From: Amycolatopsis palatopharyngis
Lineage (GTDB): Bacteria; Actinomycetota; Actinomycetes; Mycobacteriales; Pseudonocardiaceae
Direction of reading: 5' to 3'
Assembly: GCF_003385185.1 (NCBI RefSeq)
Contig: NZ_PQHZ01000027.1
Location: 23,766-87,765 of the forward strand
DNA length: 64,000 bases
Shown here: piece by piece, positions 52,762-61,450 of the stretch
Position numbering within the stretch: the first letter of the stretch is position 1
How the letters are laid out: every line of letters starts with the position of its first letter
Position numbers and translations under genes: made by a program
Notes under the pieces: model-generated
Told to the model about the DNA's origin: nothing
What the model saw: only the letters and a program-made list of their open reading frames with translations
Database searches by the model: none

Positions 52762-53250
52762 ATGACCACATCCCCGAACGAGGTCCGGGAGGTCCGTGAC
52801 CTGGCCGAGCGGATGCTGACATTGGCCCGGTCCCAGGACCTGAGCACGCTGGCGGTACTGATCGGCAGGCTGGTGGGCAAGTACGCCCCGCAGCGGCACC
52901 TGCTCCGGCCACTGTTGCTCGAACTGGTCGGGCATACGGTCGAGTCCATCCCGGCGCCGCGCGGATCGCATCCGAGGGAGGTCTTCGTGGCCGACCTTTC
53001 CGACGACCAGGGCGCCGGAGTCGAGGTCGACGAGGTCGATCCCGCATTGCGGGCGATGCTGCGCGCCGTGCTCGCGGCCCTCAACGGTGCCGCCGCGGAC
53101 GTCGTGGACCAGGTGGACCTCGTGGCCGGCGACCGCGATCCCGTCGCGAAGTCGAACGCGGTTGTGCACGGGCTGCTGTGGATCAACCAGCTCGCGCACG
53201 ATTCCGCCGGTCGAGCACTGACCGTCTCGCCTGACCTGCGAGGACGGTGA
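52762..53250 (+). CDS. Conserved hypothetical protein
   Basis: 162 residues, soluble, no Cys, no recognised domain. A leucine-rich helical N terminus (VRDLAERMLTLARSQDLSTLAVLIGRLVG) is followed by a mixed region and an acidic stretch. ATG 52762 follows gggag by 6 bp. It is divergent from the GAF-ANTAR gene with a 136-bp gap, so the two may share regulation. Confidence 0.6.
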   Translation: MTTSPNEVREVRDLAERMLTLARSQDLSTLAVLIGRLVGKYAPQRHLLRPLLLELVGHTVESIPAPRGSHPREVFVADLSDDQGAGVEVDEVDPALRAMLRAVLAALNGAAADVVDQVDLVAGDRDPVAKSNAVVHGLLWINQLAHDSAGRALTVSPDLRGR

Positions 53251-53341
53251 GTTGATCAGCCCGCTGCGCGCGGGCTACCCCGATCACCCCTACCGTGGGG
53301 GTGGCAGAGCGCAACGACCGCGACCGAAGGGAAGGTCGAAC

Positions 53342-53647
53342 ATGCTTGCCATGACCGACGCCGCCGCCGAGGCGATCAGCGCATTGACGGCGCAGCAGGA
53401 GAGCGCCGGACTGCGTTTCGCGGTCCAGGCCGAACAGGAGGCGGGAGCCCAGCTGGCGCTGTCCGTCGCCCCGGCTCCCGAGGAGGGTGACCAGGTTCTC
53501 GGTACCGAGAACGGGGCCAAAGTCTTTCTCGAGCCACAGGCCGCCGATTTCCTCGACGACAAGGTGCTCGATGTCCAGCAGGACGACGAGGGCCAGCTCA
53601 ACTTCGCCGTGATGCAGCAGGGCGACGGGGAGCCGACCCCGCAGTGA
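53342..53647 (+). CDS. HesB/IscA-like protein without cysteines
   Basis: 101 residues with the layout of the A-type Fe-S carrier family: LAMTDAAAEAISALTAQQESAGLRF at the N terminus region (MTDAAAEAISAL), a central GAQLALSVAPAPEEGDQV and FLEPQAADFLDDKVLD, the canonical VDxxS/FLDG position. The three Cys that bind iron or clusters in IscA/HesB are all missing, so it is not a conventional Fe-S carrier. This Cys-free form is recurrent in actinobacteria. Confidence 0.75.
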   Translation: MLAMTDAAAEAISALTAQQESAGLRFAVQAEQEAGAQLALSVAPAPEEGDQVLGTENGAKVFLEPQAADFLDDKVLDVQQDDEGQLNFAVMQQGDGEPTPQ

Positions 53648-53652
53648 TAGGG

Positions 53653-53683
53653 GCGGGCCGCCGGTCGACGACCGGCGGCCCGC
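53653..53683. terminator. Bidirectional hairpin between convergent genes
   Basis: GCGGGCCGCCGGTC (53653-53666) and its complement (53670-53683) form a perfect 14-bp stem with loop GAC, centred in the 50-bp gap between the HesB-like gene and the convergent glycerate kinase. Confidence 0.8.
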
Positions 53684-53697
53684 GCAGCTGCGCACGA

Positions 53698-54831
53698 TCA
53701 GCGGTCGAGCCAGGACCGCACCAGTTCCGCTGTCTGCTCCCGCAACAGCGGATAAGCGTTCCTGGTCGCGTGCTCCAGCGAGGGAGCATGCTCGATCAGT
53801 GCTCTGCTGTCCGCGATTCCCGCGGCCACGAGCTCGGCGTGTTCCAGTTGCACCCGGCCCGCGACGGCGAGAACCGGAATGTTCCGCTGCCCCGCCCGCG
53901 CTGCGATCCCGGCCGGAGCCTTTCCGGCCAGACTCTGCCGGTCCAGCGATCCTTCCCCGGTGATCACCAGGTCCGCGCCTTCCAGTGCGTCCAGTACGCC
54001 GGTCAGGTCGACCACGAGGTCGAAGCCGGACTCGATGCTGGCGCCGAGACCGGCGAGCGCTCCTGCGGCGACTCCACCGCCCGCGCCGCCACCCGCGATG
54101 TCCGCGAACGGCGCGCAGCCGGAGCGGACAAGGGCATCAGACCATGAGGTGAGTGCCCTCGCGAGCGACTCGACCTCGTCGGGGCCCGCGCCTTTTTGCG
54201 GGCCGAACACGGGGGCCGCGCCCTCGGTGCCGAGTAGTGGGTTCGTCACGTCAGTGGCGACGCCGACCTGCGCCGGCCCCAGTCGCTGCCGCACCGGAGC
54301 GAGATCGACGGTGCGTACGGCGTCCAGCGCGCCCCCGCCGAGCCCCACTGGCTTGCCGTCGTCGTCGAGCAGGACCGCGCCGAGCGCCAGCAGCATTCCG
54401 GCGCCGCCGTCGGTGCTCGCGGTGCCGCCGACGGTGAGCACGATCCGGCGAGCCCCGTTGTCGAGCGCGTGCGCCATCAGCTCACCGACGCCGTACGTGT
54501 GTGCCGCCAGCGCGACACCGGGCGTGGGCTCGACGTGCTCGATCCCACAGGCCCGTGCCGACTCGACGTACGCGGTGCCGTCGAGCAGCACGTACCAGGC
54601 GTCCACCGGTGCGTCGAGCGGACCGCGCACCCGCACGTCGACCCTGGTTCCGCCCGCGGCGAGCAAGACGTCCAGCGTGCCCTCGCCGCCGTCGGCCACC
54701 GGACACTCGCGCACCTCGGCGTCGCCTGCGACATCGCGCACCCCCTCGCCGATCGCCCGTGCGGCCTCGACGGCGGTCAGGCTGCCCTTGAACTTGTCCG
54801 GGGCCACCACTACCCGCAGCGCCGTCTTCAT
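53698..54831 (-). CDS. glxK: Glycerate kinase (GlxK/GarK family)
   Basis: Phosphorylates D-glycerate with ATP. The 377-residue protein starts VVVAPDKFKGSLTA and has CPVADGGEGTLDVL (about 43), GGTASTDGGAGML (about 130) and VITGEGSLDRQSLAGKAP (about 290), all hallmarks of this family. ATG 54831 overlaps the stop codon of the upstream dehydrogenase gene (ATGA), which probably supplies the glycerate. Whether 2- or 3-phosphoglycerate is formed is not readable; this family usually makes 2-phosphoglycerate. Confidence 0.94.
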   Translation of the reverse strand: MKTALRVVVAPDKFKGSLTAVEAARAIGEGVRDVAGDAEVRECPVADGGEGTLDVLLAAGGTRVDVRVRGPLDAPVDAWYVLLDGTAYVESARACGIEHVEPTPGVALAAHTYGVGELMAHALDNGARRIVLTVGGTASTDGGAGMLLALGAVLLDDDGKPVGLGGGALDAVRTVDLAPVRQRLGPAQVGVATDVTNPLLGTEGAAPVFGPQKGAGPDEVESLARALTSWSDALVRSGCAPFADIAGGGAGGGVAAGALAGLGASIESGFDLVVDLTGVLDALEGADLVITGEGSLDRQSLAGKAPAGIAARAGQRNIPVLAVAGRVQLEHAELVAAGIADSRALIEHAPSLEHATRNAYPLLREQTAELVRSWLDR

Positions 54832-55814
54832 GAGGCCACCTTCGTCCGCACCGGGGTCAGCGCGGGTTCGCCGGTGAGTACCGCGGCCACGTTGCGTGCG
54901 GCGAGCAGGGCCATCTCGGTCCTGGTCTCCACCGTGGCCGAACCGAGGTGTGGTGTGAGTACGACGTTGTCCAGTTCCAGCAGCCCGGGATGCACGTGTG
55001 GCTCCTCCTCGAAGACGTCCAGTCCGGCCCCGGCGATGACGCCGTCGGACAGCGCGCCGGCCAGCGCGCCCTCGTCGCCGACCGCGCCGCGGGTGGTGTT
55101 GAGCAGAAAAGCACCCGGTTTCATGGCGGCGAGGGCGTCCGCGTCGATCAGGTGGCGGGTCTGCGGGGTCAGTGGGCAGTGCAGGGACACCACGTCGGCA
55201 CTGCCGAGCAGTTCGGTCATCGGCAGGAAGCGCGCGCCGAGTTCGGCTTCGACCTCCTCCGCGGCCCTGCGGCGGCCGGTGTAGGCGATCTCCATGCCGA
55301 ATGCTTTCGCCCGCCGGGCCGCGGCGCGGCCGATCTGGCCCAGCCCCACGACGCCGAAAGTGCGCCCCTGCAGGCCCGCGCCGAGCATGAAGTCCAGGCT
55401 GAACTCCCACGGCCGCTGCTCGCGCACCAGTCGCTCGCCCTCGCCGATCCTCCGGGTCACCGCGAGCAGGAGTCCCAGGGTGAGATCGGCCGTGGCGTCG
55501 GTGAGCACTCCGGGGGTGTTCGTCACGAGTACGTCCCTGCCGGTGACCGCGTCGACGTCGATGTTGTCGTAGCCGACCGCGACCGTGGCGATCACCCGGA
55601 GACCGGGACCAGCTGCCTCGACCACGCGCGTGTCGATCCGGTCCTGCAGGGTGCTCACGAGGGCGTCCGCGCCCGCGACCACTTCGTGCAGTTCGGCCTC
55701 GGTCAGCCCGCGATCCGGCTGGGGCAGGTCCACCTGGCCGACCTCGCGCAACAGCGCCAGTGCGGGCTCGGCGATCCGCCGGGTCACGACGATCCGGTGT
55801 GGGGCATGAGTCAT
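54828..55814 (-). CDS. D-2-hydroxyacid dehydrogenase (hydroxypyruvate/glyoxylate reductase type)
   Basis: 328 residues with the NAD(P) site VVGLGQIGRAAARR (about 146-159) and the catalytic Arg (NTTRGAVGDEGAL, about 232), Glu (DVFEEEP, about 262) and His (LTPHLGSAT, about 281) of the family. It reduces hydroxypyruvate or glyoxylate (or oxidises D-glycerate). Coupling to glycerate kinase by a 4-bp overlap makes D-glycerate the probable metabolite. The promoter must lie in the gap shared with the pca operon (55815-55988). Confidence 0.93.
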   Translation of the reverse strand: MTHAPHRIVVTRRIAEPALALLREVGQVDLPQPDRGLTEAELHEVVAGADALVSTLQDRIDTRVVEAAGPGLRVIATVAVGYDNIDVDAVTGRDVLVTNTPGVLTDATADLTLGLLLAVTRRIGEGERLVREQRPWEFSLDFMLGAGLQGRTFGVVGLGQIGRAAARRAKAFGMEIAYTGRRRAAEEVEAELGARFLPMTELLGSADVVSLHCPLTPQTRHLIDADALAAMKPGAFLLNTTRGAVGDEGALAGALSDGVIAGAGLDVFEEEPHVHPGLLELDNVVLTPHLGSATVETRTEMALLAARNVAAVLTGEPALTPVRTKVAS

Positions 55815-55928
55815 CCGCGCTCCTTCGCCATGCGATGCAGTCAGGGTCACCCTAATTGCGATCAATCCGATCGGGTGGCCCTGGCCACAGCGGAGGGATC
55901 CGTTGACTGCCGCACTCGCGGGAGATAT

Positions 55929-55977
55929 GTTCTTATGTAGAACGTGTGTGCGTGATGCGAACGTGCGTGATGTGAAT
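55929..55977 (+). promoter_or_regulatory. Candidate PcaR operator ahead of the pca operon
   Basis: GTTCT-TATGT-AGAAC (55929-55943) is a perfect inverted repeat. It is followed by two tandem 15-bp units, GTGCGTGATGCGAAC and GTGCGTGATGTGAAT (55948-55962 and 55963-55977). A palindrome followed by direct repeats resembles known binding sites of IclR-type PcaU/PcaR regulators. It ends 11 bp before the first start codon. Confidence 0.55.
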
Positions 55978-55988
55978 GAGGTGTGTGG

Positions 55989-56816
55989 ATGGCAGAGATC
56001 GTGTCGCTGGCCGAGGGGGTGGCCCGGCTGGTGCGTGACGGTGACACCGTGGCGCTGGAGGGCTTCACGCATCTGATCCCGGTGGCGGCGAGCCACGAGA
56101 TCATTCGCCAGGAGCGCAGGGACCTGACTCTGGTGCGAATGACGCCCGACATCGTCTACGACCAGCTCATCGGCGCGGGCTGCGCGCGCAAGCTGGTGTT
56201 CTCCTGGGGTGGTAATCCGGGTGTGGGCTCCCTGCACCGCTTCCGCGACGCGGTGCAGCACTCCTGGCCGGTGCCGCTGGAGATCGAGGAGCACAGTCAC
56301 GCGGGAATGGCCAACCGCTACGTCGCCGGTGCCTCCGGGCTGCCGTTCGCAGTGCTGCGCGGCTACGCCGGTACCGACCTGCCCGCGCAGACGGCGACGA
56401 TCAAGCAGATCACCTGCCCGTTCACCGGCGAGCGCCTTGCCGCTGTGCCCGCGATCAATCCCGACGTCTCGATCATTCATGCCCAGCGCGCCGACCGGGA
56501 CGGCAACGTGCAGCTTTGGGGTCTGACCGGGGTGCAGAAGGAGGCGGTTCTCGCCGCACGCCGGAGCCTGGTCACCGTCGAAGAGGTCGTCGACGAGCTC
56601 ACCCCCGTTCCGGGCGGAATCGTGCTCCCCGGCTGGGCGCTGACCTGTGTCGCCGAGGTGCCGCACGGGGCGCACCCGTCCTACGCGCAGGGCTACTACG
56701 AGCGGGACAACGGGTACTACGAGGCCTGGGACGCCATCGGCAGGGACCGGGAGGCCTTCACCCGCTGGCTGAACGACCACGTGCTGACCGAGACGAGTGC
56801 CGGGGGTGTGCGATGA
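55989..56816 (+). CDS. pcaI: 3-oxoadipate CoA-transferase, subunit A
   Basis: Transfers CoA from succinyl-CoA to 3-oxoadipate, together with subunit B. The 275-residue protein is a family I CoA-transferase alpha subunit (DGDTVALEGFTHLIP, CoA-binding region, and SWGGNPGVGSLHRFRDAV). It resembles glutaconate-type alpha subunits, so the exact acid is assigned from the operon. ATG 55989 has gaggtg 5 bp upstream. It opens a cluster in which seven of the eight internal junctions are short overlaps or gaps under 40 bp. Confidence 0.88.
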   Translation: MAEIVSLAEGVARLVRDGDTVALEGFTHLIPVAASHEIIRQERRDLTLVRMTPDIVYDQLIGAGCARKLVFSWGGNPGVGSLHRFRDAVQHSWPVPLEIEEHSHAGMANRYVAGASGLPFAVLRGYAGTDLPAQTATIKQITCPFTGERLAAVPAINPDVSIIHAQRADRDGNVQLWGLTGVQKEAVLAARRSLVTVEEVVDELTPVPGGIVLPGWALTCVAEVPHGAHPSYAQGYYERDNGYYEAWDAIGRDREAFTRWLNDHVLTETSAGGVR

Positions 56817-57580
56817 GCGACAGTGCGTCGGAGAACGAGTACAGCTCGGACGAGATGATGTCGATCGCGGCCGCCCGTGCGCTCACCGGTAACCGCCGCT
56901 GCTTCGTCGGTATCGGTCTGCCGTCCACGGCGGCGAACCTGGCTCGGCGGACGCACGCCCCCGAACTGGTCCTGGTGTACGAGTCGGGTGCGCTCGGCGC
57001 CAAACCGGGGCGGCTGCCCGCCTCGATCGGCGACGGCATTCTCGCCGAGACCGCCGACGCCGTGGTCAGCGTGCCGGAGGTGTTCAACTACTGGCTCCAG
57101 CCGGGCCGGATCGATGTCGGCTTCCTTGGTGCCGCGCAGCTGGATCGCTTCGGCAACATCAACACCACGGTGATCGGCGCCGACTACGACGAGCCCAAGG
57201 TGCGCCTGCCCGGTGCGGGTGGGGCGCCGGAGATCGCCGCTTCCTGTGGGGAGGTGTTCGTCGTCGTGCGCCAGAGCAGGCGCAGTTTCGTGGAGCAGGT
57301 CGACTTCGTGACCTCGGTCGGGCACGGTAGGGCCGCCGGTGACCGGGAACGGCTCGGTCTGCGCGGTGCCGGTCCGACGCTGGTGATCACCGACCTCGGT
57401 GTGTTCCGGCCGGACCCCCGGACACGCGAACTGGTGCTCACCGAGCTGCATCCCGGCGTCGAGGTGGAGCAGGTGCGGGAAGCCACCGGCTGGGATCTGG
57501 TCGTCGCCCCCGACCTGGCCCGAACCCCGGTGCCGACCACGGACGAGCTGCACGCCCTGCGTGCGCTGAAGGAGGCCTGA
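56813..57580 (+). CDS. pcaJ: 3-oxoadipate CoA-transferase, subunit B
   Basis: 255-residue beta subunit. VYESGALGAKPGRLPASIGDG (about 58) holds the candidate catalytic Glu that forms the CoA thioester. ATG 56813 overlaps the pcaI stop codon (ATGA); the longer frame upstream is inside pcaI. GRIDVGFLGAAQLDRFGNIN (about 100) is a family hallmark. Confidence 0.88.
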   Translation: MSDSASENEYSSDEMMSIAAARALTGNRRCFVGIGLPSTAANLARRTHAPELVLVYESGALGAKPGRLPASIGDGILAETADAVVSVPEVFNYWLQPGRIDVGFLGAAQLDRFGNINTTVIGADYDEPKVRLPGAGGAPEIAASCGEVFVVVRQSRRSFVEQVDFVTSVGHGRAAGDRERLGLRGAGPTLVITDLGVFRPDPRTRELVLTELHPGVEVEQVREATGWDLVVAPDLARTPVPTTDELHALRALKEA

Positions 57581-58755
57581 TGGGCGACGTATTCGTGCTG
57601 GACGCGGTCCGCACCCCGTTCGGTCGCTACGGCGGCGCGCTGTCCGGGGTTCGCCCCGACGACCTCGCCGCGCACGTACTGGGCGCACTCGCCGCCCGTA
57701 CCGACCTCGATCCGTCCGCTGTGGACGAAGTCGTGCTCGGTGACGCGAACGGTGCGGGAGAGGACAACCGCAACGTCGCCCGCATGGCCGCACTGCTCGC
57801 CGGCTGGCCCACCACGGTCGCCGGGAGCACCGTGAACCGGCTCTGCGGCTCCGGCCTCGACGCGGCGATGCAGGCGAGCCGCACGATCGCCGTCGGCGAC
57901 GCCTCTCTCGTCGTGGCGGGCGGGGTGGAGTCGATGAGCCGGGCGCCGTGGGTACTGCCCAAGCCGGGCAAGGCATTCCCGAACGGGCACGAGACGCTGT
58001 ACTCCAGCACGCTCGGCTGGCGCATGGTCAACCCCGCGATGCCCGAAAAATGGACGGTCTCGCTCGGGGAGAGCACCGAGCTGCTGGCGCGGCGCTACGG
58101 CATCGGCCGCGACGAACAGGACGAGTTCGCCGTGCGCAGCCACCGCAACGCCGCCGCGGCCTGGGACAACGGGTTCTACGACGACCACGTCGTCGCGGTG
58201 CCAGGAACCGAGCTGGAGCGGGACGAGGGCATCCGGCCCGACTCCTCGGCGGAGAAGCTCGCGAAGCTGAAGCCCGCCTTCCGCGCCGAGGGCACGGTGA
58301 CCGCGGGCAACTCGTCCCCGCTCAACGACGGCGCCTCCGCCGTGCTGCTCGGTGACTCCGCGGCGGCCGAGCGGGCCGGCGTCCAGCCGCTCGCCAGAAT
58401 CGCGGGCAGGGGAGCCGCGGGCGTCGACCCGGACGTCTTCGGTATCGGACCGGTGCGTGCGGCGGAGATCGCGCTGGAGCGCGCGGGAATCGGCTGGGCG
58501 GACCTCGCGGCGGTCGAGCTGAACGAGGCGTTCGCGGCGCAGTCGCTCGCATGTCTGGCCGAATGGCCGAAGCTCGATCCCGCGATCGTCAACGTCAATG
58601 GCGGTGCCATCGCGATCGGTCATCCCCTTGGCGCCTCCGGTGGGCGGATCCTGGGCTCGCTGGCCCACGAGTTGCGCCGCCGGGGTGGCGGCTGGGGTCT
58701 CGCCGCGATCTGCATCGGCGTCGGCCAGGGGTTGGCCGTCGTCCTGGAATCCTGA
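57580..58755 (+). CDS. pcaF: Beta-ketoadipyl-CoA thiolase
   Basis: Cleaves 3-oxoadipyl-CoA with CoA to succinyl-CoA and acetyl-CoA. The 391-residue protein has the active-site Cys in VNRLCGSGLDA (about 89), GGVESMSRAP (about 109), NVNGGAIAIGHPLGASGGR (His, about 346) and the second Cys in AICIGVGQG near the C terminus. It overlaps pcaJ by 1 bp (TGATG). Confidence 0.94.
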   Translation: MGDVFVLDAVRTPFGRYGGALSGVRPDDLAAHVLGALAARTDLDPSAVDEVVLGDANGAGEDNRNVARMAALLAGWPTTVAGSTVNRLCGSGLDAAMQASRTIAVGDASLVVAGGVESMSRAPWVLPKPGKAFPNGHETLYSSTLGWRMVNPAMPEKWTVSLGESTELLARRYGIGRDEQDEFAVRSHRNAAAAWDNGFYDDHVVAVPGTELERDEGIRPDSSAEKLAKLKPAFRAEGTVTAGNSSPLNDGASAVLLGDSAAAERAGVQPLARIAGRGAAGVDPDVFGIGPVRAAEIALERAGIGWADLAAVELNEAFAAQSLACLAEWPKLDPAIVNVNGGAIAIGHPLGASGGRILGSLAHELRRRGGGWGLAAICIGVGQGLAVVLES

Positions 58756-58773
58756 ACGAAGGAGATTCCCCGA

Positions 58774-59508
58774 ATGACAACCACGACAGGTTCGAACCTG
58801 CGGTTGCCGCGGTACCGGAAGGACCCGGAGGGCACACACCCGCCGCTGAACTCGCCCGGATACCGATCCACCGGCCTGCGTCACCCGAAACAGCCGCTGG
58901 TGCTGCTGCCGCAGAAGCTGACCGAGGTCACCGGCCCGCTACTCGGGCCCGGACGCCTCGGCGACCAGGACAACGACCTCACCAAGGGACATGCCGGTGA
59001 GCCGCAGGGACAACGGATCATCGTGCACGGCAGGCTCCTCGACGGCGACGGCCGCCCGGTGCGCGACTCGCTGGTCGAGATCTGGCAGGCCAACGCGGGC
59101 GGGCGCTACAAGCACGTATGGGACAACTGGCCCTGCCCGGTGGATCCGAACTTCGAGGGCGTCGGCCGCGCGCTGACCGACAACGAGGGTCGCTACGAGT
59201 TCGTCACCATCAAGCCAGGGGCTTACCCCTGGAAGAACCACGACAACGCCTGGCGCCCGGCACACATCCACTTCTCGGTATTCGGCACGGCCTTCACGCA
59301 ACGGCTGGTCACCCAGATGTACTTCCCGGACGATCCGTTGTTCGCGCAGGACCCGATCTTCAACTCCGTTCCCGACGAGCGAGCCAGGCAGCGCATGGTG
59401 TCGCGCTTCGACCTCGATCGCACCCAGCCGGAATGGGCGCTGGCTTTCGAGTTCGACATCGTGCTGCGCGGCCGCGAGGCCAGTGTCTTCGAGGAGGCCC
59501 ACGAATGA
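58774..59508 (+). CDS. pcaH: Protocatechuate 3,4-dioxygenase, beta subunit
   Basis: Cleaves the ring of protocatechuate between the hydroxyls using Fe(III) and O2. The 244-residue catalytic subunit keeps all four iron ligands at a constant offset from the Pseudomonas enzyme: Tyr112, Tyr151, His164 and His166 (GRYKH, GAYPW, AHIHF). It starts 18 bp after pcaF, behind gaaggaga, and overlaps pcaG by 4 bp. Confidence 0.96.
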   Translation: MTTTTGSNLRLPRYRKDPEGTHPPLNSPGYRSTGLRHPKQPLVLLPQKLTEVTGPLLGPGRLGDQDNDLTKGHAGEPQGQRIIVHGRLLDGDGRPVRDSLVEIWQANAGGRYKHVWDNWPCPVDPNFEGVGRALTDNEGRYEFVTIKPGAYPWKNHDNAWRPAHIHFSVFGTAFTQRLVTQMYFPDDPLFAQDPIFNSVPDERARQRMVSRFDLDRTQPEWALAFEFDIVLRGREASVFEEAHE

Positions 59509-60050
59509 GCACCCTCGGCAGTACCCCGTCGCAGACGGTCGGTCCCTACCTGGGCCTCGGCCTGCCGTGGGCAGACGGCCCCGATGTGGCCGAGGCGGAC
59601 GCGCAGGGTGCTGTGTGGATCCGGGGCACCGTGTTCGACGGCGCCGGAGCGCCGGTGCCGGACGCGCTGATCGAGACCTGGCAGGCCGACCCGCACGGCC
59701 GGTTCGATCATCCCGACGACCCCCGAAACGAGCGTGCGGACGGTTTCCGGGGATTCGGCCGCTGTCCCACCAACGACGACGGCACCTACGGCATCCGGAC
59801 CGTGGTACCCGGTGCGCTGCCAGGACAGGCGCCGCATATCGACGTCTCCGTGTTCGCAAGGGGACTGCTGCACCGGGTCGTCACCCGGATCTACTTCCCC
59901 GAGCACACCGCGGCCAACGCCGCCGACGAGGTGCTCACCTCGGTGCCGCCGCAGCGGCGGGACACGCTGGTCGCGACCCGTACCGAGGACGGCTACCGCT
60001 TCGACGTGCGGCTGCAGGGCGAAGGGGAGACAGTGTTCTTCGATGTCTAG
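59505..60050 (+). CDS. pcaG: Protocatechuate 3,4-dioxygenase, alpha subunit
   Basis: 181-residue structural partner of PcaH in the (alpha-beta)n Fe oligomer. TPSQTVGPYLGLGL at the N terminus and LIETWQADPHGRF (about 55) are typical. It lacks iron ligands, as alpha subunits do. ATG 59505 overlaps the pcaH stop codon (ATGA). Confidence 0.95.
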   Translation: MSTLGSTPSQTVGPYLGLGLPWADGPDVAEADAQGAVWIRGTVFDGAGAPVPDALIETWQADPHGRFDHPDDPRNERADGFRGFGRCPTNDDGTYGIRTVVPGALPGQAPHIDVSVFARGLLHRVVTRIYFPEHTAANAADEVLTSVPPQRRDTLVATRTEDGYRFDVRLQGEGETVFFDV

Positions 60051-60085
60051 CTGCGCGAGGTATCTCATCGAGAGGTGGTCGTCGG

Positions 60086-61450
60086 GTGACCGGAGGGCAT
60101 GAGGCGCCCGGACTGTTCGATGGCGTACTCGCCGCGGGTCCCGTACGCGGTGAGGTCGACGACCGGGCCTGGTTGCGGGCGTTGCTGGACGTCGAGGCCG
60201 CACTCGCCGTGGCCTGTGCGGACGCCGGCCTGATCGAGCAGCCGCATGCGGACCGGGTCGTCGAGGTGTGCCGGATCGGGGGCTGGACCGGCGACGATCT
60301 CGCGGCACTGGGCGAACAGGCCTCGGGGGCGGGCAATCCGGCCGCACCACTGGTTCGGATGATCACGCAGCGGGCAGGCACGGAGGCCGGCCGGTTCGTC
60401 CACCTCGGTGCGACCAGCCAGGACATCGTCGACTCCGCCGCGATGCTGATGTTCACCCGCGCCCGAACCTTGTTGCTGGCCGATCTCGAGGCTTGTTCGG
60501 CCTCGGCGGCGGCACTGGCGGAGCGGTACGCCTCGACCGTCCAGTCCGGACGGACGTTGGGACAGCAGGCGCTGCCGGTCACTTTCGGTTTCGCCGCCGC
60601 GGGCTGGCTTACCGCGCTCGAACGCGCCGCGGCGGGGTTGCGGGAGCTGCGTCCCGCAGTGCAGTTCGGGGGAGCGACAGGCACTCTCGCCTCGCTGGGC
60701 ACGCATGGGCCCACCGTGCTCTCGGCGCTGAGCCGCAGGCTCGGTCTCGCCGAACCCGTGCTTGCCTGGCACACCGATCGGACGCGGATCACCGGGATCG
60801 CGGGTGCACTGGGGACGGTCGCGGCGGCGGTGTCCGGTATCGCCCGTACGGTCACCCTGCTCGCGCAGACCGAGGTCGCGGAGGTTGTCGAACAGGGCCC
60901 GCCGGGCAGTGGCGGTTCATCCACCATGCCGCACAAGCGGAATCCGGTCGCCGCGGTGGCCGCGATCGCGTGTGCGCGGCAGGCCCCCGGCCTGGTGGCG
61001 ACGCTGCTCGCCTCGGCTGAGCAGGAGCACCAGCGCGCGGCCGGAGCCTGGCACGCCGAATGGCGGCCGCTCACCGAACTCCTGCGCAGCAGCGGATCGG
61101 CGCTGCACTGGCTGAGTCGCAGCCTGCACCGGCTGCACGTCGATCCCGATCGCATGCGCCGCAATCTCGACGCGACCGGTGGACTGATGCTCGCCGAGCG
61201 GATCACCACCGAACTCGCGCCGGTGGTGGGCAGGCTCGTGGCACATGACGCCGTGACGGCCTGCTGCAGGCGTGTCGCCGAAGGGGAGGGGGAGCTGATC
61301 GACCTGTTGGCGGCCGACCCGGTGGTCGGCGCCGAGTTGTCGCGGGGGCGGATCGCCGGGCTGCTCGACCCCGCCGGCTATCTCGGCAGCGCGGTGGAGT
61401 TCGTCGAGCGCGCGCTGATGGAATATCGCAGGCGAAAGGAGCAAGGATGA
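60086..61450 (+). CDS. pcaB: 3-carboxy-cis,cis-muconate cycloisomerase
   Basis: Converts 3-carboxy-cis,cis-muconate to 4-carboxymuconolactone. The 454-residue protein belongs to the fumarase/aspartase superfamily with the signature GSSTMPHKRNP (about 280-290) and HLGATSQDIVDSA (about 106). GTG 60086 is preferred (gagagg about 10 bp upstream). Its 3' end overlaps pcaD by 4 bp. Confidence 0.93.
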   Translation: MTGGHEAPGLFDGVLAAGPVRGEVDDRAWLRALLDVEAALAVACADAGLIEQPHADRVVEVCRIGGWTGDDLAALGEQASGAGNPAAPLVRMITQRAGTEAGRFVHLGATSQDIVDSAAMLMFTRARTLLLADLEACSASAAALAERYASTVQSGRTLGQQALPVTFGFAAAGWLTALERAAAGLRELRPAVQFGGATGTLASLGTHGPTVLSALSRRLGLAEPVLAWHTDRTRITGIAGALGTVAAAVSGIARTVTLLAQTEVAEVVEQGPPGSGGSSTMPHKRNPVAAVAAIACARQAPGLVATLLASAEQEHQRAAGAWHAEWRPLTELLRSSGSALHWLSRSLHRLHVDPDRMRRNLDATGGLMLAERITTELAPVVGRLVAHDAVTACCRRVAEGEGELIDLLAADPVVGAELSRGRIAGLLDPAGYLGSAVEFVERALMEYRRRKEQG

